A stretch of 64,000 nt of DNA. It comes from Phialophora verrucosa (lineage: Eukaryota; Ascomycota; Eurotiomycetes; Chaetothyriales; Herpotrichiellaceae). Shown in pieces: positions 54,401-62,993 of this stretch. Numbering within the stretch: the first letter of the stretch is position 1; the number at the start of each line of letters is the position of its first letter. The notes under the pieces are model-generated. The model was not told where the DNA came from, searched no databases, and saw only the letters and a list, made by a program, of their open reading frames with translations. A program made the translations under genes and the position numbers. The stretch spans positions 3,224,001 to 3,288,000 of the forward strand of contig MSED01000002.1 of the NCBI GenBank assembly GCA_002099365.1. The letters run 5' to 3'.

Positions 54401-55253
54401 GAGTCGAGAAAAGCACACCCCAGTTGGGCGACTTTTTGTTCCCTTCTCGATGAGCCTCTGCCAGAAATTTGTCATATCTCTGCACCATTTTCTTCTGGGC
54501 ATAGAATGCGTGGACTGTCCGGATCGAGGACAGCGCCTCTTCAGCAAGCACCGCGGCTCGGGAATAGATGCGGAGGATTCTGGCTTCCTGGGCTGCATCG
54601 ATGGCAATACAGACTCCAGTAATGAGGAATATCGCGGGTATGACCGTCATGGTAATCAGACCCAGCTTCCACTGTGCAGCCAGGGCCACGACGAAGGAAG
54701 CGACGAAGGTGGAAAGCCCCTGGATGATAAAGACGAGCTTCTCGGCGATGCCTGATTGAATCTTGTTCCCGTTCGTGGTGACTTGCGTGGCGGTGGCGCC
54801 GTTGCTCTTGCTGTCAAAATGCCAAATTTCCTGTCGCAGAGTTGCTTCGAGAAATGCTTTTCGCAGAGTGCGGGTCGTCCTCGTTGCTGCGATGCTGACT
54901 GCCGCCGTGGCGATGTAGGTGGCAACGAACCTGCCGATGAAGAGGTAGATGAACCACAGCACAAAGTGGTCGACATCGTCTCTGAACTGCGCGGGAGTCG
55001 AGGTGCCTGTAGCGAAATTGTTGAATTTGGTGGTGAAGGTGCCGAAGACCAAGGACATCAACGGGAGAGCGGCGCCAGAAGCAATCGCGGAAGAACATGC
55101 TACGGCGTTCAGGGCCCAGTCGTACTTGTCGGCGTACTGGAAGACGCGGAAATAGTCCTTGATGCTGCCCTCATTCTTCTTCTGTTCCGTCTTCTCGGCG
55201 GGTGGCTCAGAGCCATCTTGGCTTGACAGTGGCTTTTCCGGGTCTGCTGCCAT
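51456..55253 (-). CDS. Full-length ABCB (MDR/P-glycoprotein-type) transporter
   Basis: A plasma-membrane ATP-driven exporter of the ABCB subfamily, single exon, 1265 residues, arranged TMD-NBD-TMD-NBD. The first NBD has Walker A GASGSGKST (near 410), signature LSGGQRQRIAIARS (near 521) and Walker B KILLLDEATSALD. The second has GASGCGKST (near 1055), FSGGQRQRIAIARA and LLLLDEATSALD, so both sites look catalytically complete. Each half has about six membrane helices. Its promoter faces that of the Zn2Cys6 factor across 558 bp, a common arrangement for drug or metabolite exporters and their regulator. Substrate unknown; an aromatic or a secondary metabolite is possible given the CYP53 neighbour. 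Convergent with MPS1. Confidence 0.95.
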   Translation of the reverse strand: MAADPEKPLSSQDGSEPPAEKTEQKKNEGSIKDYFRVFQYADKYDWALNAVACSSAIASGAALPLMSLVFGTFTTKFNNFATGTSTPAQFRDDVDHFVLWFIYLFIGRFVATYIATAAVSIAATRTTRTLRKAFLEATLRQEIWHFDSKSNGATATQVTTNGNKIQSGIAEKLVFIIQGLSTFVASFVVALAAQWKLGLITMTVIPAIFLITGVCIAIDAAQEARILRIYSRAAVLAEEALSSIRTVHAFYAQKKMVQRYDKFLAEAHREGNKKSPNWGVLFSTQFFCVYSATALSFWQGFRMYQNGEVDSVGTVFTVVLSVTIAATSISSIAPQIEAITNASSAASELFSVVDKPSLLDPLNPSGATPPSCDGHIEIKDLEFAYPSRPSAQVLHGFNITIPAGKTTALVGASGSGKSTLVGLLERWYLPASGRIVLDGRDLEEYNVKWLRSQIRLVQQEPILFRGTVFQNVAKGFVDVQRQLPHEKQMELVREACKASNADTFINELPQGYDTEVGERAGTLSGGQRQRIAIARSIISNPKILLLDEATSALDPKAEKVVQDALSRVSKNRTTLVIAHKLATVKAADSIAVMSAGRIVEQGTHQELIDLDGRYAALVRAQDLGTAAGEPSEMFPSNEKQALERSVDQPALHRIATTATSVGDDAEKQQKPVGTLGYSLLRCILIMFYEQKSLYWCFFLQTIACLVGGGTFPAQAVLFSKALTVFQLTGPHARDRADFYALMFFVLALANLAAYFTIGWICNIISQTVTHRVRAEMFERVLDQDIEFFDVPENTSGALTSRLSTLPTQLQELIASNVPLILIVSVNVVSSSALALAYGWKLGLVVVFGALPPLILAGYVRIRLEMKLDGQVADRFAESAGLANEAVSAIRTVASLTLEAHVLEEYSDMLSNIVRRSTRALIWTMLFFALSQSIEFLAMALGFWYGSRLLASGEYTTAQFYTIFIGVLFAGQAAGQFFGYTTSITKAQGAANYILWLRTLKPTITQTEDNKDNGPSADGPVDLEGVEFRYRQRQTSRVIRGITMSIETGQFAALVGASGCGKSTLVALLQRFYDPTSGRICLAHEDIAALSPRLYRRHMSLVQQEPTLYSGSVRENVSLGLDVEPSDEQVREACRQANALDFVTSLPEGFDTACGSRGMQFSGGQRQRIAIARALIRDPKLLLLDEATSALDTQSERLVQTALDQAAATRTTIAVAHRLSTIRHADVIFVIANGRVVERGTHAELQRRKGIYYEMCLAQSLDRDRA

Positions 55254-55811
55254 GCGAGCTGTTGGGACAAGATTGGAGAGATCGGAGCCCTGCCAGGAAT
55301 AAGTACAGCCCGTCTATCGAACAAAGTGAATGCCTATGCTGGGAAATAGAGACACGAGAGGAAATTTCGTCAAGGAGAGGACGGGCATCTCTGATATTGT
55401 ACCCCTAGGCTGGGAACTACTTCACGGAGAGTAACATTCTGCTTGTTGTCCAGGCCGAGATATGCCAAACCACGGCTGCCTGGCGCAAATGCTTGAGCAA
55501 AGACGTCGACTCCACGAGGATGGCGCCCGCAACGCCAGAAGCCCCAGCGGCCAAGTATCGGTGGGCATTTTGACAGCGCGAGTCGCAAATCCGGCTTCTC
55601 TGATAGGACAAGAATACGGCGAGCGAAGAAAGAAGACGTCAAGATCTCCTTGTCGGGGAAATTCATGACTCCCGGCGACGGGCATCCGGGCCCGAGAATC
55701 CGGCCTGCCTCCACGCCTTTCCCAGTTCCTCCTGTTCTCCATCCTCCTCAATGCTCAGCCTCTGGTCGGTACGCGACCTTTTGGAAACAGAGGTTTCGTC
55801 GAACAGAAACA
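55254..55811. promoter_or_regulatory. Bidirectional promoter, ABCB transporter / Zn2Cys6 factor
   Basis: 558 bp between divergent starts. The gap would be the natural target of the zinc-cluster factor itself. No clear CGG...CCG pair could be singled out by eye. Confidence 0.6.
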
Positions 55812-58359
55812 ATGTCGGAGCCGCCGCCCCAATCAGAAGTTGAAGCAAGCTCCCTAAGGGGCCCTGCAGTACAGCTCCGCCCTCCGGCTGCCTTGGTGGT
55901 CAAAGTCACTGACCTTCACTAGTGCGACAACTGTAGACTGCGCACGGTACGTATGCCGGACGCCGTTCGCTTGCGAGCGGCCGAGATTGATAACACGTCT
56001 CTGCAGGTAAAGTGCGACAGGAAGACTCCGTGTTCGCATTGCCAGACGTCCCGCCTGCAATGTCGGACCGCGACGAGGGTGGCGGAACGGAGGCAGCGCA
56101 TATCCGTCTCCGGAAGATAGTGAGTAGACAGGGGACGACGCCCTTTTTGTATGGCTTCGGTTCTAAGTATTGGTCTCAAGCGACCGGCAGATAGAGGATG
56201 TGAACGGCAGGCTCGCCAGCCTCGAACGGATGCTGGAGAACTTGGTCAACAACCAGAACGGCCGCAGCTCGAATGGATCTCCCTCAGCTTCTTCTGGAGG
56301 CCCGACACTCTCGACCCCTCGCGATAGCCAGCTCGTTTGGAGAGACCTGGACTACGAAGGCGACTCGTCCTTCACTGCCCATTCGAAGGATATCACCCAA
56401 GTCATCGAGACGGGCTTGAAGTCTTCACCAGATGGGGACTCGATCGGAGATGTCGCCGCCGTGGTGGCAACACTGAGGAGCCTCCTGAATGAGAAACCCG
56501 CGTCCTTCGATGCTTCAGCGCCGTTCCAGAACACCTTGAGAGACGTTGTCGACTATCCCGAGCTGAGAGACTTGACGCTCCCTCCCATGTCGACGGTCCT
56601 CAGCCTCTTGAGATATGCGAAGAGTAAGCGACGGCCACTGTTTGTTCACCACTGAATGCCTCCGCTCCTTTTCACATCTCGATCAACTCGCCCCATCTGA
56701 CCTTTGGCAGCACACCCTCTGAAATTTCTGAACGATGTCCCCAATCTGACGCTGCCCTACCTCACCTCGTTGTGTCAGAAGGTCTACTTCCCGGCAGAAG
56801 AGTTCACCATCGCCACGTTCATCACCGTGCACGTGTGCCTCTTGAACCTGTTCAGAGACCTATCTCAGTCCGAAATTCAAGATCTGAACCTGTCAGGCGC
56901 CGAGCGGGACCAGATCGTGGCCAACTGTTTAAAGAATGCAGAGACCGCCATCCGCAACCTCCGACTATACATGGAGCCGACTTACGAAAACATCGAGGCC
57001 TTGGTGCACGGGGTATGTAATAGCAGTATTTTTTACCACTGCGGCCTTCCTGATTATCGCATTGCTAATGACATCTAGTCTACGCTGGCGATGGACTTAT
57101 CGCAGGCGTCGCTCGCCTGGACGCTCATCACCTCTGCAGTAAGGATGGCCCAGGACGCCGGCTATCATCGTCTGCCATCCTACTCGGTCGCGCCCGAAGT
57201 GACGCCAAAACGGCGACTCTTTTGGTTCCTGTACTGCGTGGAGCGCGGCATGGCGCTCAATCTCGGGCGCGCCTCCTCGATCCCAGACTATGACATCGTC
57301 ACCGACCGGCCTAGGTTCCCCGACGAGGTCCACGGCACCTGGGGCTCGCTGTTCAACGCCTGGTTCGACTTCGCCCAGACCCAGGGCGACATCTACGACC
57401 AACTGTACAGCGCGCAGGCGCAGAAAGCGTCCGTCGAAGTCAAGGCGGAGCTGGCGCGCAAGCTGGCGGCGCGCCTCCTCAAGGTGCAGCAGAGATTCAT
57501 GCTCGACGACAGCCAGCTGGGCGACGAACCCTTCGGCGACTTCCTCAGGGAAGGTCTCCTGTCCATCGAGATCGTGCAGTACTCGACCCTGTGTCTCGTG
57601 TACCGGATGATCCCTCCCGACGCACCGCCCGACAACAACACCCCGATCCACCCGCTCAAATTCTGCGACGAGGCCATCGCGACGGCACGCAAAGCGCTGA
57701 CCACGCACAACAAGGCCTGGACGATCCTGCACACGCGCTCCAAGGACGAGTGGCGCATGTTCATCCACTGGACGCTGCTCTGGTGTCCCTTTGTCCCGTA
57801 CATCGTGCTGGTCGGCACCGTCATCGCCGACCGCAACGTCGACGACCTCCACTTGCTCGAAAAGTGCGTCCACACCCTGCACAGCGCCGCCCAGCTGTCC
57901 GCCAGCGTGAGCAAGCTGTACCGCGCATGTCGCATCTTCTACCAGATCGCAAAGATCTATCTGAACCGTCCCGTCGCGGAGAGCGAGCGCGAGAGCAGGA
58001 GCCGCCACCACCACCAACCAGCGCCACCACTACCACCACCACCCTCCGCGATCGTCCCTTCTTCAACAACCATGGTGTCCTCCCCGACGCAAGAACAGCA
58101 CCACCACCACCACACGACCACGGCGACAGCAACGACAGACATGCGCGACCAGGGCAGCGGCATCGACGTCGACGTCGACATCGACCTCCCTGACTTTCCC
58201 CTCTCGCAGCAAGATTGGAACGGCATGCTCGACGAGTGGGATCTCGGCCTCGGCGCCGAAAACGCCAGGGAGATGTCCGCCTTCTTCGAGCAGTATCTGT
58301 CCGGCAGCAACGCCGGGGGTGCGCGGAACGACTACGTCCTGCCTGGGAGCATGCCGTGA
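55812..58359 (+). CDS. Zn2Cys6 transcription factor (fungal_trans domain)
   Basis: Zinc binuclear-cluster regulator of 739 residues in six exons: 55812-55868, 55923-55946, 56007-56119, 56181-56623, 56711-57012 and 57079-58359 (introns 54, 60, 61, 87 and 66 bp). The zinc cluster CDNCRLRTVKCDRKTPCSHC plus QTSRLQC has perfect Cys spacing (2-6-5-2-6) but only after joining a 24-nt exon coding CDNCRLRT to the next one. A short coiled coil (QIEDVNGRLASLERMLENL) follows at about 66-84. The middle-homology domain covers roughly 180-560 (GYHRLPSYSVAPEVTPKRRLF). The tail has Pro and His runs and an acidic end (DVDVDIDLPDF, GMLDEWDLG), likely the activation segment. It probably controls the divergent ABCB gene and perhaps the CYP53 gene downstream. 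Confidence 0.88.
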
Positions 58360-58899
58360 AGCGCATCAACACTCTAGATGATGTACCAAAAGTAAGAGCA
58401 AGGGTGTTTAACTACAGGATTCGAGGGAGAGAGAATGTACATTTTCGATACTCAATACTCAATACTCCATACTCGCTGCTCCAGCTGACTATTGAATGTC
58501 CATGACATAAACTCCACTCGGTAGATACCCAGATTGGAGAGCAGATCTCCGAGAGTAGAGACCATGACAGAAAACTCCGCTCGGTAGACACACGGATTGG
58601 AGAGCAGAGATCCGAGATCAAGACCAGTTTCTCATTCAACTTTCCCACAGGAGCGCCTCCCTCGTACGGGGTGCAACGTGATGTAACGTGAGAAACATAA
58701 CAATGCATTTTTCAGCCTCCCACTCCGCCCCACTCACTCATCCTTGATTGATCGTGTCAATTTCGTTCGTTCCTCGAACATAGATACGGTACATATTGAT
58801 ATGTACTCCCAGACATGTGTACCAATCCATCCATCATAAGACATTCATTCCGTCAGGGCGGCATCATTCATCTGCCGCACCTGTTGCCGCGCACCAGAC
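58360..58899. other. Intergenic, convergent 3' ends
   Basis: 540 bp between the Zn2Cys6 stop and the CYP53 stop. It holds a CAATACT microrepeat (58452-58475) and a 62-bp imperfect duplication, described separately. Confidence 0.5.
58499..58622. repeat. 62-bp imperfect tandem duplication
   Basis: Two adjacent copies, 58499-58560 and 58561-58622, sharing CCATGACA, CTCGGTAGA and GATTGGAGAGCAGA blocks in the same order with scattered substitutions and compensating one- or two-base gaps. Confidence 0.85.
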
Positions 58900-60539
58900 C
58901 TACGCATTACTCCTCACGCGAATGCCGACGTTGAAGCCGAGGGGTTTGCGCAGGAAGCCCTCCCTGGTCTCCATCTCGCCGACATGCTCGTCGCGGAACT
59001 CAAAGTTCCGAAAGACGGTGCCGACCATGCACTTGAGCTCCATCTCGGCGACGTTGCGGCCGACGCAGGCGCGCGGGCCCGTCGAGAAGGGGATGAAGGC
59101 CTCCTTCTGGCGGGCGGTCAGGCGGTCGTCGCTCCACCGCTCCGGCACGAACTCGTCGGCGTCGGGGCCCCAGATCTCCTTGCTGTGGTGGATCGTGTAC
59201 GCGGGGACGGACAGCGCGGTGCCGGGCGGGAAAGTGTACCCGAGCAGTTCGACGGGTTTGGGGTGCGGGTTCTCGGGCGTGGGCAGGGGCGTCAGCCGCG
59301 GCAGGCCCAGCGAGCTGGTCGAGTGGATGCGCATGGTCTCGTTGATGACCCAGCCCACGTAGGGCAGGTCCTTGACCTGCTCGTACTGCGGCACACCCGC
59401 GGGGATGGCGGCGTCGAGCTCGGCCTGCAGCTTGGCCAGCACGCCCGGCGTACGCACGACGTAGTACAGGATCGCGCACGCCGTGTTGCTGGTCGTGTCA
59501 CTACCGGCGATCAGCTGCGTGAGCGCCTCGGCCGTGAGTTCCTCGCGGCCCAGGCGCTGCCCCTGCGCGTCCTTACCCTCCATCAGCCGGGCGAGCAGGT
59601 CGACGCGGTCGGTGTTGGGGTTCTCGAGCCGTTGCTTGACCCGCGCGATCGCGATCCCCGCGAGGTTCTCGACCGCTTCGACGCCCTGGCTGAAGAACGG
59701 GTCCGGGAGGTATTTGGCGTACGGCTTCAGGGCGGGGAGACAGCCCAGCGTGCCCGAGACCTCGCCCCGACGGTTGAGCACTTCGATGGCCGGTGCGGTT
59801 TGGGGCGGCGCGTCGGGCGATTTGCGGATCTCGGCAAAGTCCTTCTCCCGCTCGAGCATGCCGAAGGGTTGTCCGAAGGCCAGGTCGCCGATGATGTCGA
59901 AGGCGAGGTAGTTGAACCAGTGGAGCGAGTCGATGCTGGCGTAGCCGGTCGATGGGTTGCTGCGGTTCTTGGACAGGTCGCGCCATTTCTGCACGAAGAG
60001 CTCCAGGTTACCGTGGATGTACTGCTCGAACTGCCCGATCGACTTTGCGCTGAAGGTGTGCGAGACCACTTTGCGCTTGCGCGTGTGTTCGGCGCGGTCG
60101 CGCGTGTTGAACAGGCCGCGGCGGATCGACACAAAGGCGTCGTAGTATTCACTGGAGGAGGGATGGCAGTTTGCGTCAATGTGCTTTGAGACGATGTTCT
60201 CGGTGACGGGGGGCGGGGATTCGCTCTTGTTGCTTACCTCTTCAGGAACCCGTTGCCATGTCCATAGATTGCGTTGATGACGCTGTCGTCTGCTATCGAA
60301 ACGTGGTTGGGTTGAATTCGAACCACCTTGCCGTACTTCTTGTGTAGTGCATCTACGGCCTTGTATCGTCGCCCTCTCCGGGCTTGGTAGAGCAGCCATA
60401 AATTCGAGAGGGCGGCCGGCAGTGGGCCGGGAACTTTTAACAGACTCCAATTCCGCAGGTATGGAAGCACGTAATAAAGAATGGGAACAAGCAAGATGGC
60501 CCATGGTGAGGCCAAAGCACCCACGATGCTGTGCGACAT
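58900..60539 (-). CDS. bphA: Cytochrome P450, CYP53-type benzoate 4-monooxygenase
   Basis: ER-bound P450 that para-hydroxylates benzoate, the entry step of fungal benzoate catabolism to 4-hydroxybenzoate and protocatechuate. Exons 60539-60238 and 60151-58900 with an 86 bp intron (GTAAGC...TCCAG, phase 2) that joins HGNGFLK-SEYYDAF; 517 residues, normal for CYP53. A membrane anchor lies in residues 8-28, then VPGPLPAALSNLWLLYQ (Pro hinge), GYASIDSLHWFNYLAFDIIG, LIAGSDTTSN (I helix, near 316), the ExxR helix (NETMR) and haem loop FSTGPRACVGRNVAEME with Cys near residue 461. Long stretches such as NTRDRAEHTRKRK match the CYP53/BphA family well. Exon 2 is strongly GC-rich in third codon positions. 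Confidence 0.92.
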
Positions 60540-61505
60540 CCTGGTGACGCCTCGAGAGCCGGCTGGAAGAATGCTTTCGGTGCAAAGGTGAGCGGTTGGT
60601 ACTTCGAGTCAAGACAAACTCAAGCTATTGCTGGCTATTGCTATTCACACAAAAGCCGAGATGCGAGGTCAGATATATAGACACATTGCTGGAGAATTGC
60701 ACGATCCAAGGTCGCAAATATATCAGACACGCGAGGAGAAAGCCGTGCTGGTCGCAGATGGACGAAGCCCAGTGCGGTGGGCCTTCGAAGGCACGGTGAT
60801 GGTCGACGGATCAAGCTCACACAGGTCGGAAGTTGAAGACGGGAAGTGAAATGGAGCAATAGCAGGGCGCTGATTAGTTCGTTGCTCCAGGTCATGCTTT
60901 CTTAGCTAAGGGCGAGTCGGGGCCAGTGCTGGAGAGCTGAGCCAGTACATACCCCGCCATCCGCACCACCGGCCCAATCCGCCACTGTCGCAACTGTTCA
61001 TGCCCTTTGACAAGTTGCAGATTTCTGACGCCCGGGAGCCGAGCTGGCTTTTTGCGTGGGGATGGCCATCGAAGCCTGGCAGGAGATTCCATCATCCGAA
61101 AATGAACCCTGCACCCACCAATCGATGCTCATCACTGCCCCAGATTTCGGATGTGAGGTTCGGTCGAGCCTCTCGCGGCGCGAGCATGGATATGACGGCT
61201 GGGGTGTATGTACAAAAGACTGCGCCCGCATGCGCTCTCCAAGCCATTGCGAATATACCGCGTTTGACAGCCTTCATAATCCCGAGGCTCGCCCGCTTTG
61301 CAATTTGGTCTACTGAAGTCCTCATGCGACTCCAATAAAGCATCGGCTCCTCGGTTTGGGGGAGTCGTCAGACCGGCAAATGCTGTCAGATGGACGTAGC
61401 ATGTGAGGCTGACAGCGGCAGAGCCTTGCGAGACATCGTCACCCACTGTGCATCAAGTCATACTAGGTGCCCGAGCTCGAATATGGAAGTTGTGGATCCA
61501 GATCA
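60540..61505. other. CYP53 promoter / CSN4 3' region
   Basis: 966 bp between the CYP53 ATG and the CSN4 stop. A 113-codon plus-strand frame at 61000-61338 lacks any family resemblance and is not called. Confidence 0.45.
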
Positions 61506-62847
61506 TCAATGGACCATGTGTTCTGCGGCTAGCTCCTGCGTAATATATCAGTCAGCCGGCATTTCAGGCGGATGGCATATACATATCGCACGACTTGCTT
61601 ACCGGAAAGCTCTCACTGATACCAGCAGCCACCCGCTCCACATCTTCCACTAGTCCTTGCACATTTTGATCCCACTCACGCAGGTCGCGCACTGGACCTC
61701 TCAGCTCAGCGCCCGGGACGGTCTCGAAATTAATGACTCCAGCTATCTGATCAATCTGCCCTCGCAATCGGCCCTGCTCCACCATTCTGGCGGCGTAGTC
61801 TTGGGCGATCTCAGCAGCAGAGTGATTTGTACTGTCCCCGAGACCCAGCAGCCGAGCAAGAGAGGCGGTTGTGATGTTTGCGTAGAGTAGGCTGGTGGCA
61901 CGCAGGTTGTGTTCAATCACGGCCGTGCTCAAGACGGTGCCGCCATCGGCAGTTTCTGCAAGCTGATGGGGGGCTAATGTCGAGGCGAAAGACTCCACTT
62001 CACCTTGCGATAGCAGGCGGTCCAGGAACATGTTCTCTAGAATACGGTACTGCGCCGTCTCGGGCGAGCGCTCATCCTTGTACAATCTGGCCAGCACCCG
62101 GCTGCGCTGAGGGCCGGCTGGGGCAAGAATGGCTGTCTTGATGGCGGCAGAGAGAATCATCCGTCGCTCTGCCTCGTCGACCATGGTATTATATGACACA
62201 CCGAGGTATTCGGCCGAGGCATTCAGGAAGTCCCTGCGGGAATCCAAGATACGGGCTTGGGACAATTGATAGTGCAGCCGCAGGATAGGAGAATCCTTCA
62301 AGATTTGGGCCGCCGCCGCCAAATTCTTGATCTTATTCAAGACTGTCTCTGCCGCCACCGTGTCGTCTTCTTCCAAGTAGTAGCGGACAATGCGGATCCA
62401 GAGTTCGACCTTGAACTGATTGGAGACCTGTCGCTGGGTGGTGTCCAGGTGGATTCCCTGCAGCGCCTTCGCAGCTGCCGTAAAATCCCCTTGCTGTTCA
62501 TAGCCGTCGGCTAGTATCTCCCTGACTTTTGCATCCTGCTCCTCATACGAAGCCAACTGAGATTGTAATGCCTCTGTGATGTGTGACCCGACTCCCACCT
62601 TGATCTCAGCGGGTTGTGAAGCTAGACTTTCGATGAGGTTGACCACGAGAGGACGAATAGCGATGATACCGAGAGAAGAAGTGAACAGCGAGTCAAAGTA
62701 GGCCGTTAGGTTCGCGACGCGTTCTTCCGGCTCACTGGACGACGAGAGAGTCAACTGGCGAAGCAGGTCAGTGTATGCCCGTATCTTGTCGGCATTCGGA
62801 CGGTCCGCAATTGAAGCCAAGGCACCAGTGAGCTGGGGAGAAGCCAT
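61506..62847 (-). CDS. csnD: COP9 signalosome subunit 4 (CSN4/CsnD)
   Basis: PCI-domain subunit of the COP9 signalosome, the complex that removes Nedd8 from cullins; in moulds it is needed for development and light-controlled metabolism. Exons 62847-61603 and 61535-61506 with a 67 bp intron (GTAAGC...CGCAG, phase 0); 424 residues. The body is a helical-repeat array (EQQGDFTAAAKALQGIHLDT, QFKVELWIRIVRYYLEEDD, RRDFLNASAEYLGVSY) followed by the PCI winged helix (NLRATSLLYANITTASLARLLG, ARMVEQGRLRGQIDQIAGVI). The last exon is only 30 nt, coding ELAAEHMVH, which matches the usual CSN4 ending; without splicing the protein would end in an unrelated tail. The frame upstream of ATG 62847 opens from a GTG only. 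Confidence 0.93.
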
Positions 62848-62993
62848 CTTAGAGCGCTTCACTCCGGAGTCATAGGTAGGTCTTCAATGTTGTGCAGGGG
62901 AGATGAAATCCTCTTGGTTACAACCGACCTGATTTACATATCACGTGTCAATAGGGAAATTACGGCGGAGCGCTGTGTCATGGATACAATTCC

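Noticed and set aside
55890..55922. A 24-nt intron directly before the zinc cluster (GTCAAA...CTAG)
   Set aside because: Too short to be spliced; the donor at 55869 gives a normal 54 bp intron in the right phase.
58984..60189. 401-codon plus-strand frame opposite the CYP53 gene
   Set aside because: Antisense shadow caused by high third-position GC; no domain seen.
61000..61338. 113-codon plus-strand frame between CYP53 and CSN4
   Set aside because: No recognisable family, no splice continuation, and overlapping frames of similar length on the other strand.
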